Shown: in pieces, positions 48,245-57,042 of the stretch
How the letters are laid out: each line of letters opens with the position of its first letter
How positions within the stretch are numbered: the first letter of the stretch is position 1
NCBI GenBank assembly: GCA_029881435.1
Contig: JAOUMR010000001.1
Location: 1-64,000 of the forward strand
Direction of reading: 5' to 3'
DNA from: Nitrospira sp.
Lineage (GTDB): Bacteria > Nitrospirota > Nitrospiria > Nitrospirales > Nitrospiraceae
Length of the DNA: 64,000 bases
Translations under genes and position numbers: made by a program
The notes under the pieces: generated by a model
Databases searched by the model: none
What the model saw: only the letters and a program-made list of their open reading frames with translations
What the model was told of the DNA's origin: nothing

Positions 48245-49096
48245 ATGAGTGTCCTCCGCTTTCTCCTTGACGCGTTGAGAGCTTTCCTGCGGCAGGGTTG
48301 TCCCAGCTTGGCAGCAGCCCTAGCCTTTTTCTCGCTGCTTTCACTCTTTCCACTTGTCTTTCTTCTCCTCTACGGCATCAGTTTTCTTGTAAGCCAAGAT
48401 ATCATCGGTGAACAGTTCATGCTGAGCTTCCTCAAAGGCTTCCTCCCCTCACTTGGCGAACGCCTGGCCGAAGAGCTCCATCGGATCAGTGTCTTGGAAA
48501 GCGTGCGCTGGCTCGTATTTCTCTCTTTCTTCTGGTTTGGTGGCCTCGTCTTCTACGAACTCGACTACGCGCTCAACGTGGTTTTTAAGAGCGCCCAGAA
48601 GCGGCATCCCTTGATTTCCACCGCGGTCTCCATCGCCCTCTTAGGGTCCACCGGTCTCCTTCTTTTCATTTCCTATGTCGCGACACAAGCCATCACATTC
48701 TTAACTACCTATGCCCCTCGACTCTGGGGACTCGATCTTGTCGCCCTAGCCGCACACGATTTTCATCTGACATACACCCTTCCCTTTGCGCTCGCATTCC
48801 TGGCAGTGAGCCTGTTGTATCGCCTGGTTCCTCGACGCAGCCCACGATGGAGAGACGCCATGGCCGGCGCGCTGACGTTTGGCGTACTCTGGGTCTCCAC
48901 AAAGGTCTTATTCCTCAGTTATGGCAGTTATGCCACCGTTTACGTACGGCTCTATGGATCGTTACTGGAAGTCGTGCTCTTACTCCTGTGGGTCTATTAT
49001 TCAGCGGGGCTCCTACTATTCGGTGGGGTTATCGCGCACAAGCTTCAACAACTTGCCCGCATTTCGCGATCAACTTCGGCCGATCAGATCTCATAA
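48245..49096 (+). CDS. YihY/BrkB (virulence factor BrkB) family membrane protein
   Basis: About 283 aa with six hydrophobic helices. Family landmarks: QGCPSLAAALAFFSLLSLFP, YELDYALNVVFKS, YRLVPRRSPRWRDAMAGALT and LLLWVYYSAGLLLFGGVIAH. These proteins were once mis-annotated as ribonuclease BN; their function is uncertain (possible transport). ATG 48245 opens the conserved region 38 nt after nuoN; an upstream extension of the frame inside nuoN is not coding. Confidence 0.87.
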   Translation: MSVLRFLLDALRAFLRQGCPSLAAALAFFSLLSLFPLVFLLLYGISFLVSQDIIGEQFMLSFLKGFLPSLGERLAEELHRISVLESVRWLVFLSFFWFGGLVFYELDYALNVVFKSAQKRHPLISTAVSIALLGSTGLLLFISYVATQAITFLTTYAPRLWGLDLVALAAHDFHLTYTLPFALAFLAVSLLYRLVPRRSPRWRDAMAGALTFGVLWVSTKVLFLSYGSYATVYVRLYGSLLEVVLLLLWVYYSAGLLLFGGVIAHKLQQLARISRSTSADQIS

Positions 49097-49203
49097 GCAC
49101 AACGTGGGAGGAAACGCGGCTGAGCAGGAAAGCATTGACCCGCGAGGTGGAAACAAGGAGGACCTGCCGGAAGTTTCTGTGGGTTGCTTACCTCCTCACG
49201 GCC

Positions 49204-50364
49204 TTACGCGCGACGTAATTGCAGAACATGCACAATGGCCGACTGTGTCACGAGGCCCACAATCTCTCCGTCTTGCATGACCACCAATCGATCCCATCCT
49301 CCGCGAGCCATTCGCTCCATGGCATGAATCACCGGAACCTCCGGTGTGATCACCAATGACTCTGAAACAGGGCGCATCACTTGCTCAACTTGACGCCACG
49401 CCCAGAGTGCCGAAGCCACACTCTGTACCTCAACGACTGTCACAAGCCCTACCAACCGCCGATCTTCCACGACTGGAAACCCTCCGTAGCCATAGGCCTG
49501 GAAGTACTGATTCACCGCTACATGAAGCGTGCACTGCGCAGGGATCGAGACCACGGTCGTCACCATCATGTCTCGAATAGGGATCGTCGCTAAGGACTGC
49601 CGCAGCACGGCTTGGCGTCGACTGGCCAGTGCGGCAGCGAAGAGAAACATCCCGATAAAGACGACCCATCCTCCGTTCGACATCATGGAGGCAGGTAGCT
49701 CCCCGCTGGCGGCCCCATAGACGACGAGAAGGCCGACAAGACCGAAGATCGCCCCAAACGCCAGTCCAACCACCGCGGCTTGCCTCGTGGCCCGATAAAA
49801 GTCCTTTCCCCATGCCCACAATCCAGCACGCAGCACTCGTCCGCCATCGAGTGGAAAACCAGGGATCAAGTTGAAAAGCCCGAGCTGAATATTGACCATG
49901 CCCAACAAGACTCCGAGCATGATCACTCCCTGTAGCCCCTGTTGCCGTTGAACGGCTTCAGCCAGTACCACGAGCAGAAAACAGATCCCACCGATCACGA
50001 AACTCACGGCCGGTCCGGCGACGGCGATGAGAAACTCCGCCTTTGGTGACGGCGCTTCCCTGCGCATATGCGCCACTCCTCCGAAAATGAACAAAGTGAT
50101 CTGCTCAATCGGGATACGGTAGTAGAGCGCCACATAGGAGTGCCCAAGTTCGTGCAACAACACAGAGCAAAACAAGAGAATCGCTGCGATGGCGCCCATG
50201 GCCCAATAGCGCTCAGGTGAGAGGCCAGGCAAACTATCCGGCAGGTAACCCGTCGAGAGGCTCCATGTTGCCAGGAAAAAGACCAGAAACCAGGATGCAT
50301 GGACGCGAATCGGAATTCCCAACGCCCGCCCAATTTTCCAGGACGGCATGTGCATGGGGAACAC
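49204..50364 (-). CDS. M50 site-2-type membrane metalloprotease with CBS pair
   Basis: Intramembrane zinc protease of the Rip1/S2P type. HELGHSYVALYY supplies two zinc His and the Glu; NLIPGFPLDGGRVLR supplies the third zinc ligand. About six helices, followed by a pair of CBS domains (PIRDMMVTTVVSIPAQCTLH and VMRPVSESLVITPEVPVIHA) that may sense adenylates. Target unknown. The frame starts at GTG 50364; ATGs at 50355 and 50349 are equally plausible. It runs convergent with yihY. Confidence 0.88.
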   Translation of the reverse strand: MFPMHMPSWKIGRALGIPIRVHASWFLVFFLATWSLSTGYLPDSLPGLSPERYWAMGAIAAILLFCSVLLHELGHSYVALYYRIPIEQITLFIFGGVAHMRREAPSPKAEFLIAVAGPAVSFVIGGICFLLVVLAEAVQRQQGLQGVIMLGVLLGMVNIQLGLFNLIPGFPLDGGRVLRAGLWAWGKDFYRATRQAAVVGLAFGAIFGLVGLLVVYGAASGELPASMMSNGGWVVFIGMFLFAAALASRRQAVLRQSLATIPIRDMMVTTVVSIPAQCTLHVAVNQYFQAYGYGGFPVVEDRRLVGLVTVVEVQSVASALWAWRQVEQVMRPVSESLVITPEVPVIHAMERMARGGWDRLVVMQDGEIVGLVTQSAIVHVLQLRRA

Positions 50365-50425
50365 CGTAACAGCTGTATACTCAGAGGGTCAATTCAACCT
50401 CGCCGGATCAGGTATACTCACTCGT

Positions 50426-50605
50426 ATGCAACGATACTTGCTTGGGATCCTCTTGACTGGGAGTTCGTGGCTGTTCCTTGCCGTAGACAGTGCTGTTCAA
50501 GTCATCACGTCCGGCCCACCAACCTGTTCCGGTGTCGCATTGACATTCGATCTCTGCCCTGTGAGGCCTCAAGCCTCTCACGATCAGCGCGCTGTTGAAT
50601 GGTAG
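50426..50605 (+). pseudogene. truncated polysaccharide-deacetylase-like gene
   Basis: A 59-residue frame with a signal peptide (LLGILLTGSSWLFLAV) followed by CSGVALTFDLCPVR, which resembles the first catalytic motif of NodB-type deacetylases (LTFDxxP). The homology stops there and the frame ends 11 residues later; the His-containing second motif and the rest of the roughly 200-residue domain are missing. A GNAT gene begins 12 nt later. Most likely a deletion remnant. Confidence 0.5.
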
Positions 50606-50617
50606 GCCCCCAAGCCC

Positions 50618-51094
50618 ATGACTGATTCACGTATCAGAACCATGCATCCGGACGATCGCGCCACGGTCATTCAGCTGCTCGGTGAATCAAACCCTTGGAA
50701 AACGCTCGGGTTCACAGTGAACGATTGGAGCCGCATCTTTTGTCCGACCCCTCAAGGTCGTGACTGCTATGTAGCCGAACTTGATGGACAAGTAGCAGGG
50801 GTAGCCATCGTAAAACAGAAGTTTCTTCTGGGCGACTACCTAGAACTCTTGGCTGTGGCCGAATGGGTTCGTCACAAGGGAGTTGGTAGTCGGCTCTTAA
50901 AGCATATCGAACAGCTCGTGTTCGAGCGAACCAAGAACCTCTTTGCCTGTGTATCGGATTTCAACGAGTCCGCGAGGGCCTTCTACAAGAAACACGGCTA
51001 TCAAGAAATCGGCCCTATGCCTAACTTCCTAATCCCTGACAGCGCTGAAATACTTCTACGAAAGACGGCGGGACCGGCCAGAGCCTCGAAATAA
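50618..51094 (+). CDS. GNAT-family N-acetyltransferase
   Basis: 158 aa with the GNAT fold: an N-terminal RTMHPDDRATVIQLL strand-helix, central strands VAGVAIVKQKFLLGDYLELL, the acetyl-CoA P-loop HKGVGSRLLKHIEQ (a V/G-x-G-x-G/A variant), and the terminal NESARAFYKKHGYQEIGPMP. The acceptor cannot be predicted. Confidence 0.83.
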   Translation: MTDSRIRTMHPDDRATVIQLLGESNPWKTLGFTVNDWSRIFCPTPQGRDCYVAELDGQVAGVAIVKQKFLLGDYLELLAVAEWVRHKGVGSRLLKHIEQLVFERTKNLFACVSDFNESARAFYKKHGYQEIGPMPNFLIPDSAEILLRKTAGPARASK

Positions 51095-51188
51095 ATCGTC
51101 GACAGGTAGATATGAATAGAACCACCTGGCCGTACGCGGTCGTCCCTTGAGTTGACGTGTACCGAATCATGGTGGTAGGAAGGCTATT

Positions 51189-51587
51189 ATGAAGGTCAAA
51201 AAGCTGCTCCATACGAGAATGCGAGTCAGCGATTTAGACGAGACTATCCGGTTCTACACGACCGTGCTGGGGCTGGAAGTTATCGAAAGAAAGACTTCGC
51301 CGCGCGGGTCGCAGCTGGCGTTCCTCAAAGTTCCCAATAGCGACGAACTTATCGAACTGACCAGTTTCCCTCCCAGCGGACCGGTCAAGGTCCAAGAGGA
51401 TCTCGTCCATCTGGCTTTCCAAGTTGAACGTCTCGACGAGACGATCGCGGCACTCACTGCTCAAGGGGTTACGATCACGGATGGCCCGACGAAGACTTCT
51501 TCCGGGAGCCGATTCATCTTCATCGATGCGCCGGACGGCTACGAGATTGAGTTAATCGAACGGCCAGCAGGCGTGAAAATCGTGTAA
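51189..51587 (+). CDS. VOC-superfamily (glyoxalase I-like) protein
   Basis: 132 aa. Starts LLHTRMRVSDLDETIRFYTT with a metal-ligand His, continues LGLEVIERKTSPRGSQLAFL, LIELTS (Glu ligand), DLVHLAFQVE (His ligand) and ends APDGYEIELIER (Glu ligand). The four metal ligands of glyoxalase I are therefore in place, so lactoylglutathione lyase activity on methylglyoxal adducts is plausible, but other VOC activities cannot be excluded. A purine-rich GGTAGGAAGG precedes the ATG. Confidence 0.82.
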   Translation: MKVKKLLHTRMRVSDLDETIRFYTTVLGLEVIERKTSPRGSQLAFLKVPNSDELIELTSFPPSGPVKVQEDLVHLAFQVERLDETIAALTAQGVTITDGPTKTSSGSRFIFIDAPDGYEIELIERPAGVKIV

Positions 51588-51601
51588 TCTGTGAAGCGTC
51601 G

Positions 51602-51723
51602 CTCGTCGTTCGATGCTCGTGAAAACGGCCTGACGGGATTCCGATCGTAGGCTTCTTCGCCCCATTGACGATTCTGAGGCGCCACAGTATCGTTCCTCCA
51701 CTTCACGCTTCACGAACGACGAG
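51602..51723. repeat. intergenic inverted repeat upstream of the dapF-like gene
   Basis: CTCGTCGTTCG (51602-51612) recurs inverted as CGAACGACGAG (51713-51723). Nearby are related shorter strings (GTGAAGCGT at about 51591; CTTCACGCTTCACG at about 51701). The pattern resembles recurrent intergenic sequence blocks I associate with Nitrospira genomes, which is a recollection only. Confidence 0.4.
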
Positions 51724-51740
51724 ATACGAAGGAGCAGAGA

Positions 51741-52610
51741 ATGAAGAATGGATTTTTCCGCGGGCATGGGCTTGGCAACGACTACCTCGTGATGGATCCC
51801 GATGATCTGACCTTTAAGTTGACACCAAGGACTATCACGTCGATTTGCGACCGAAATTGGGGGCTAGGCAGTGACGGCATTTTAGCGTTAGCCCCATCGA
51901 AGAAGGCCGATTTTGGCCTGCGCATCTTCAACCCGGACGGCAGTGAGGCGGAAAAATCAGGAAATGGGCTTCGAATCTTTGCCCGGTATCTCCACGCCAC
52001 AGGCAGAACGAAAAAGAAGCATTTCACGGTTGAGACAAAGGGCGGATTGGTCACCATCGATCTACATGTGGACCGACATGGGGACGCCAGCACCGTTACG
52101 GTCGAGATGGGGCAGGCTACATTCGCTCCAGAGTCGCTCCCCTGTTCGCTTGAGGTGCCGGAGTTGATTCAGCAGCCCATTGATGCTGCGGGACATTCGC
52201 TGATTTTCACCGGCGTGAGTGTCGGCAATCCTCACTGCGTGGTCTTTCGACCGGCCGGCAAGTCCTGGTCGCGGGAAGAACTGTTGACGCTGGGCCCGGC
52301 CTTAGAGAACCATGCCCTGTTTCCGAAGCGAACTAACGTGCAACTGGCTGTCCCAACCGGGCCGAAGGAAATCTTCATCTTGATTTGGGAACGAGGCGCT
52401 GGAGAGACGCAGGCCTCCGGCTCATCCTCTTGCGCAACAGCCAGCGCTGCAGTGCGTTTAGGATTGGTCAAGAGTCCAGTCACCGTGAAGATGCCGGGTG
52501 GTGTCTTGAGCATCCGCGTGGGTCACGACTTCAGCCTGACTATGAAAGGGCCGGTAGCTGAAGTCGCCCGTGGTGCATTAAGCCTATCATTCGTCCGTGG
52601 GCTGAAGTAG
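51741..52610 (+). CDS. DapF-fold epimerase with both catalytic cysteines replaced by serine
   Basis: 289 aa, clearly related to diaminopimelate epimerase: FRGHGLGNDYLVMD, NPDGSEAEKSGNGLRIFARY, VSVGNPHCV, ALFPKRTNVQ and WERGAGETQASGSSSCATAS. In DapF, Cys73 and Cys217 act as the two acid/bases (motifs QCGNG and ACGTG). Here the equivalent positions are Ser73 (KSGNG) and Ser226 (ASGSS). It is either a noncanonical DapF subfamily or an enzyme with a different activity. ATG 51741 has AAGGAG upstream. Downstream is uvrC. Confidence 0.85.
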   Translation: MKNGFFRGHGLGNDYLVMDPDDLTFKLTPRTITSICDRNWGLGSDGILALAPSKKADFGLRIFNPDGSEAEKSGNGLRIFARYLHATGRTKKKHFTVETKGGLVTIDLHVDRHGDASTVTVEMGQATFAPESLPCSLEVPELIQQPIDAAGHSLIFTGVSVGNPHCVVFRPAGKSWSREELLTLGPALENHALFPKRTNVQLAVPTGPKEIFILIWERGAGETQASGSSSCATASAAVRLGLVKSPVTVKMPGGVLSIRVGHDFSLTMKGPVAEVARGALSLSFVRGLK

Positions 52611-52702
52611 AACTTCGCCGGTCGCCATCTGTGATTCGTTAACTGGAAGAAGGGTTGTGCCTACTCCTGCTATCTTTATGCGTAGCGAACGACGGTTGAC
52701 GC

Positions 52703-54532
52703 ATGACTCCTGACACGCTTCGTTCCAAGCTAGACCATCTTCCCCATACTCCCGGTGTGTACTTGTTCAAGAACTCGCAGGGGGAGATTCTCTACATCGG
52801 AAAAGCGGCTGTACTGGCTGATCGTATCCGATCCTACTTCCAGAAAGGCACAGACCAAACCGCTAAGACCAACCTGCTCGTCGGCCAGGTAACCGACCTA
52901 GAGACAATGGTAACCAGGTCCGAGCTCGAAGCGCTGATACTGGAGAGCAACCTGGTCAAACGCCACAAACCACGCTTCAACATCTTGTTGAGGGATGACA
53001 AGCAATACCCCTATGTACGACTGCCGATCAAGGAAGATTTTCCACGGCTTTCCATCGTCCGTCGCGTCCAAAAAGATGGCGCTCTGTACTACGGCCCGTA
53101 TACGCCGGCGAACGCCCTGCGCGAGACGTTGAAAGTGATCAAACATGTCTTCCCCCTAGCCACCTGCACCATCGACATCAACGGGACTGCCGAACGGGCC
53201 TGTCTTGAGTTTGAAATCAAGCGCTGCATGGCCCCCTGCACGGGTAACCAATCGAGGGACGAGTACCATCAGATCGTCAAACAGGTTCGCCAATTCCTGG
53301 AGGGGCGTGACCATGAGCTGCTCGACGACCTTCGCGCGAAGATGGAACGGGCGGCTGAACGGGAAGAGTTTGAGGAAGCGGCGCGATTGCGAGATCGCCT
53401 CTTCAAGATCGAACGGATGCTGGAGAAACAGCGGATTACACAGACCTCCGCCACCGATCAGGACGTGCTTGGGCTTGCGCGGCGAGGAGCCGCCGTGGAC
53501 CTCCAGATCCTGTTCGTGCGGGGAGGATTGCTGATCGGACGGAAGGATTTCTTCTGGCCCCAATCGGCGGATGCCTCGGATCACGAACTCATCCGATCGG
53601 CGATCGAGCAATTTTACAACAAAGATGGCCAGCCTCCTCGAGAAGTCCTGGTCCCGGCCGACTTGGAGGACATCGCGCTGATCGAACAATGGTTGTCGGA
53701 TAAACGTGGAGAGGCCGTCCGCGTCCTGGCACCCGTACGCGGTGCAAAGCATGAATTGGTCCTGCTGGCTGAAGAAAATGCGGCGTCGGCCGTCGCAGAT
53801 CATCTGCGCGATGAAGAGCTCGGGCGGCAAGCCTGTGACGAGCTCAAGCGGTTGCTCCGTCTCGATCACCCTCCTCGTCGGATTGAAGGATTCGACATCT
53901 CCAATACGATGGGAAACCAATCTGTCGCTTCGATGGTCGTGTGGGAAGCCGGAGAAATGAAAAAGTCGGACTACCGTCGGTTCAAAATTCAGACGGTCCA
54001 GGGGGCCAATGACTTCGCCAGTATGAAGGAGGTCGTCACGCGTCGTTACGGAGGGGCCAATTGTGAGCCACATCGAACCACGGAGGACTTGGCTCGGCCG
54101 GATTTAGTCTTAATCGATGGAGGCCTCGGGCAACTGGCCGCAGCCATTGAGGGGCTGAAGGAAGTTGGGCAACAGGATCTCCCGATTCTTGGTTTGGCCA
54201 AGGCCCGAGGAGAGAAGGAGGAACGGGTCTTTCTTGCTGGAAGAAAAAACCCGATCTCGCTCACAGCCACCGCTCCAGCCACTCACCTGTTGCAGCACAT
54301 CCGCGATGAAGCCCATCGTTTTGCGATTACGTTCCATCGAAAGCTTCGTGGTCAATCGCTGATCGCCTCAAAACTGGATCAGGTCATCGGAATCGGAGAG
54401 ATTAGGCGTAATCGACTCCTGAGCCGGTTCGGCAGTCTAGACAAGCTGAGTTCAGCTAGTGACGACGCGCTACAGGACGCCGGACTCAGCGCGGAAACCA
54501 TCATGAATCTTCGCAAGACCCTCTCCCAATAG
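52703..54532 (+). CDS. uvrC: excinuclease ABC subunit C
   Basis: 609-aa nucleotide-excision-repair nuclease. The N-terminal GIY-YIG domain reads HTPGVYLFKNSQGEILYIGK; the UVR coiled coil is EREEFEEAARLRDRLFKIER; the RNase H-like C-domain has IEGFDISNTMGNQSVASMVV (catalytic Asp), LVLIDGGLGQLAAA and IRDEAHRFAITFHRKLR. The C-terminal helix-hairpin-helix is GIGEIRRNRLLSRFGSLDKL. Complete. Confidence 0.96.
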   Translation: MTPDTLRSKLDHLPHTPGVYLFKNSQGEILYIGKAAVLADRIRSYFQKGTDQTAKTNLLVGQVTDLETMVTRSELEALILESNLVKRHKPRFNILLRDDKQYPYVRLPIKEDFPRLSIVRRVQKDGALYYGPYTPANALRETLKVIKHVFPLATCTIDINGTAERACLEFEIKRCMAPCTGNQSRDEYHQIVKQVRQFLEGRDHELLDDLRAKMERAAEREEFEEAARLRDRLFKIERMLEKQRITQTSATDQDVLGLARRGAAVDLQILFVRGGLLIGRKDFFWPQSADASDHELIRSAIEQFYNKDGQPPREVLVPADLEDIALIEQWLSDKRGEAVRVLAPVRGAKHELVLLAEENAASAVADHLRDEELGRQACDELKRLLRLDHPPRRIEGFDISNTMGNQSVASMVVWEAGEMKKSDYRRFKIQTVQGANDFASMKEVVTRRYGGANCEPHRTTEDLARPDLVLIDGGLGQLAAAIEGLKEVGQQDLPILGLAKARGEKEERVFLAGRKNPISLTATAPATHLLQHIRDEAHRFAITFHRKLRGQSLIASKLDQVIGIGEIRRNRLLSRFGSLDKLSSASDDALQDAGLSAETIMNLRKTLSQ

Positions 54533-54542
54533 TGCGATTGGC

Positions 54543-55916
54543 CTAGAACAGATATCGCAGGCTGAAGGTCCCTAAATGCACGAAGGCATGATAGGTCCCG
54601 TCGACCGTCGGGTTGAGATTGCCGACCACCGTGCGGGACTCATAAAACCATTCCTGATAGGCAAGGTCGAGCCCAATGCCTTTGGGCCACAAAGCCGACT
54701 CTCCACTGCAAGGGATCAGCCCAAGAAATCGTCCTGCCCCCTTACAGAGAAATCCCACGCCAAGGGACAGGGTATGAGCGGGTAAAGAAATGATGCCAGG
54801 ATTAAAGGTCCGATCGGGAACGGGATCTTCCGTGTACGTGTAGCCGGACCGAGCGGCAATCTCCCAGTACGGCATCCAGCGTGGGTTGAGCCACTTATAC
54901 TCGGTCCCCACTGCAATCACCGTAACATTCTTCCACTGTTGAGGCTGGGGAATCGCCGCCCCGTTCGAAAGACGGACATCCAGATGTTTATTCAAACTCC
55001 AGCCTACATACTCGACATCAAGCTCCACCTTCCACTCCCTCTCGCTGGTACGCACCGGCCAGATAGCGACGGCTCCCGTAAACTTTTGCGGCAGCACAAG
55101 ATCGGTGGAGGCATCGGCCACCTTTGCCCCGTTGACGAGCAACACCCCCTTCAACGGCAATACTGCTTGACTGCGATAGACCAACCCGATCGAGACAATC
55201 GGTTTACCGGCTTCATTTCTCAAGGGAGCATAAAGCATGCTGGCCGTCACGCCCGCTCCAGTCCCTGTACCATTCAGTTCAATGGGCGCCCCCGCTGGGA
55301 TTCCAAGGGTGCCAGCACTCACCTGTTTCTGCTCCACATGCCCTTCGCCAAGAAAGCTGGCGAAGGTATAAATATCGGCGCTCACACCTACAGAAAGCTG
55401 ATCGTTAATTTTATAGGCAATCGTTGGCTGGATGGCGAGTAACGGAAGTGCCGCCGACGTCACCGCCGTCCTGAAAGGACCATCGAGTGGATAGCGTGTA
55501 TTGAGACCGAACGGTGATGCGAGCCCGATCCCGGCGGTCACCGAAGACAGGAGCGGCAATCCAACGGTTGCAAGATTGGCACTAAGATAGAAATTACTGG
55601 GAGGGGGCCAGTTTACGCTGCCATTGAAATCGCCACGACTATCTACTCCCGTCGGGCTCTTGTACTTAACCGATCCCCCCAGCAAATTGGTCCCCAGCAC
55701 ACTTTGGATACCTTCTACTTGAGTCAACCCAGCCGGGTTGTACTGGATGGCCGACGGATCATCGGCTTGTGCGGCGAATGCATTGCCCTGTCCGACTGCT
55801 CGTGCTCCCTGAGGTTGAAAGCGAAGGGCCTGAGCACCCGCAGCCGTCTGCCATAAGAGAAGACCTAAAAGGGTAAGTACTGCAGCTATCCAACCCATGC
55901 ACGATGTTGGCCTCAT
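54543..55916 (-). CDS. FadL/OmpP1-family outer-membrane hydrophobe transporter
   Basis: 457 aa. A signal peptide is followed by the FadL family start: QGARAVGQGNAFAAQADDPS and AIQYNPAGLTQ. It continues with barrel strands and ends in Phe (FSLRYLF), as expected for BAM-inserted proteins. Such channels import fatty acids or aromatic hydrocarbons. It is convergent with uvrC, with only 10 nt between the stops. Confidence 0.88.
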   Translation of the reverse strand: MRPTSCMGWIAAVLTLLGLLLWQTAAGAQALRFQPQGARAVGQGNAFAAQADDPSAIQYNPAGLTQVEGIQSVLGTNLLGGSVKYKSPTGVDSRGDFNGSVNWPPPSNFYLSANLATVGLPLLSSVTAGIGLASPFGLNTRYPLDGPFRTAVTSAALPLLAIQPTIAYKINDQLSVGVSADIYTFASFLGEGHVEQKQVSAGTLGIPAGAPIELNGTGTGAGVTASMLYAPLRNEAGKPIVSIGLVYRSQAVLPLKGVLLVNGAKVADASTDLVLPQKFTGAVAIWPVRTSEREWKVELDVEYVGWSLNKHLDVRLSNGAAIPQPQQWKNVTVIAVGTEYKWLNPRWMPYWEIAARSGYTYTEDPVPDRTFNPGIISLPAHTLSLGVGFLCKGAGRFLGLIPCSGESALWPKGIGLDLAYQEWFYESRTVVGNLNPTVDGTYHAFVHLGTFSLRYLF

Positions 55917-56157
55917 GACCCTGCCTCATGACCCTGATGTTCGGCTACACTGCTTCTAAGGTGTTGCGGTCAGTGCAATCGCCCTCCCTATCACTCAGCA
56001 AATGCATCCTTTCGGAGAAGCGTAAATTGTCGATGAACAGACCGCATAGAGACAATCGGCCCTAGCGCATACAATAAAAGCCCCTGCCATTTTTTCTGTT
56101 GTTTTCGCGAGCTTGTATGGTAGAGTAGTTACCCTTATCAGCCTAGGAGGTTCATCC

Positions 56158-56976
56158 ATGGCACATGCACTAGCCACGCAAACCTTTCCACGCAACACTT
56201 TCGATGCCCTTTCTAAATCCGAATGCCAGAGCTTCATCGAAATTCTCCATTATGTGATGCAGGCGGAGACTCCCGATCATATACGAGATGTACTCGTTCG
56301 ATTCCAGAACCATTTCTCATTCACGAAAGCCTTAGGGGGTCTTGTCCGCCTCGGACCGGGGCAGACATTTGCCGGATTCGGGAATGTCATCAATGCCAAT
56401 TATCCGGATGAATGGTTATATATGTACTGGAAAAACGGGTTTGCTGACATCGATCCGGTATTCACATCAGCCCTGAAATCCCCAGGCACTCAGCATTGGC
56501 AAGAGATTTATCAAAACATGTCCTCAGAGAAGGAACGAGAGTTTATCGCTGCCGCGGGCCAATTCGGTCTCTGCGATGGGATCACCACAGGTTCTGTTGA
56601 TGAGGCATGCGGAGTTGCCACATTTTGTTCCTTCGCGAGCGAAGAAATAATCGATGCAAAACGACTGGTTCCACTCGTTGAATACCTAGGGTACTACATT
56701 CACATGGCCCTTCTGCGGACCGCATCAAGGACCGCCCCGCAAACAGATCGATGCGTCAAGGAGCTGTCCTCTCGAGAAGTCACGATCCTCAATTGGATGA
56801 AGAACGGAAAAACCAATTGGGAGATTGGGAAGATCCTCGGGGTCAGTGAACGAACCGTACGATTCCACATCGAGAGCATCTTTGCCAAGCTAGAGGTGAC
56901 TTCCCGTTCTCAGGCCGTTGCAACCGCCATCGAACACGGTCTCCCGGCACTCCACGGCTTGCCATCCGCCATGTAG
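56158..56976 (+). CDS. luxR: LuxR-type AHL-responsive transcription regulator
   Basis: 272 aa. Residues about 20-180 form the autoinducer-binding domain, with the AHL-contact residues Trp86, Tyr90 and Asp99-Pro100 (NYPDEWLYMYWKNGFADIDP) in the exact spacing of TraR/LuxR, and GLCDGITTGSVD further on. The C-terminal LuxR helix-turn-helix is LSSREVTILNWMKNGKTNWE to TVRFHIESIFAKL. ATG 56158 has AGGAGG 6 nt upstream, so the frame extension to 56113 is not used. It is convergent with luxI. The likely targets are the palindromes at 57931, 58370 and 58441. Confidence 0.92.
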   Translation: MAHALATQTFPRNTFDALSKSECQSFIEILHYVMQAETPDHIRDVLVRFQNHFSFTKALGGLVRLGPGQTFAGFGNVINANYPDEWLYMYWKNGFADIDPVFTSALKSPGTQHWQEIYQNMSSEKEREFIAAAGQFGLCDGITTGSVDEACGVATFCSFASEEIIDAKRLVPLVEYLGYYIHMALLRTASRTAPQTDRCVKELSSREVTILNWMKNGKTNWEIGKILGVSERTVRFHIESIFAKLEVTSRSQAVATAIEHGLPALHGLPSAM

Positions 56977-57005
56977 GCCTGCACCTCATGTACCCAGTGC
57001 AGGCC
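56976..57005. terminator. hairpin between convergent luxR and luxI
   Basis: GGCCTGCAC (56976-56984) pairs perfectly with GTGCAGGCC (56997-57005) across a 12-nt loop, immediately after the luxR stop. There is no clear T-run on either strand, so it may be a weak bidirectional terminator. A second small stem CCGCTG/CAGCGG follows at about 57019-57041. Confidence 0.45.
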
Positions 57006-57042
57006 CCGCTCTAGGACGCCCGCTGCCGGTGTGCAACAGCGG

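Noticed and set aside
53156-54073. 305-aa open frame on the minus strand
   Set aside because: Shadow of uvrC, whose motifs are complete on the plus strand.
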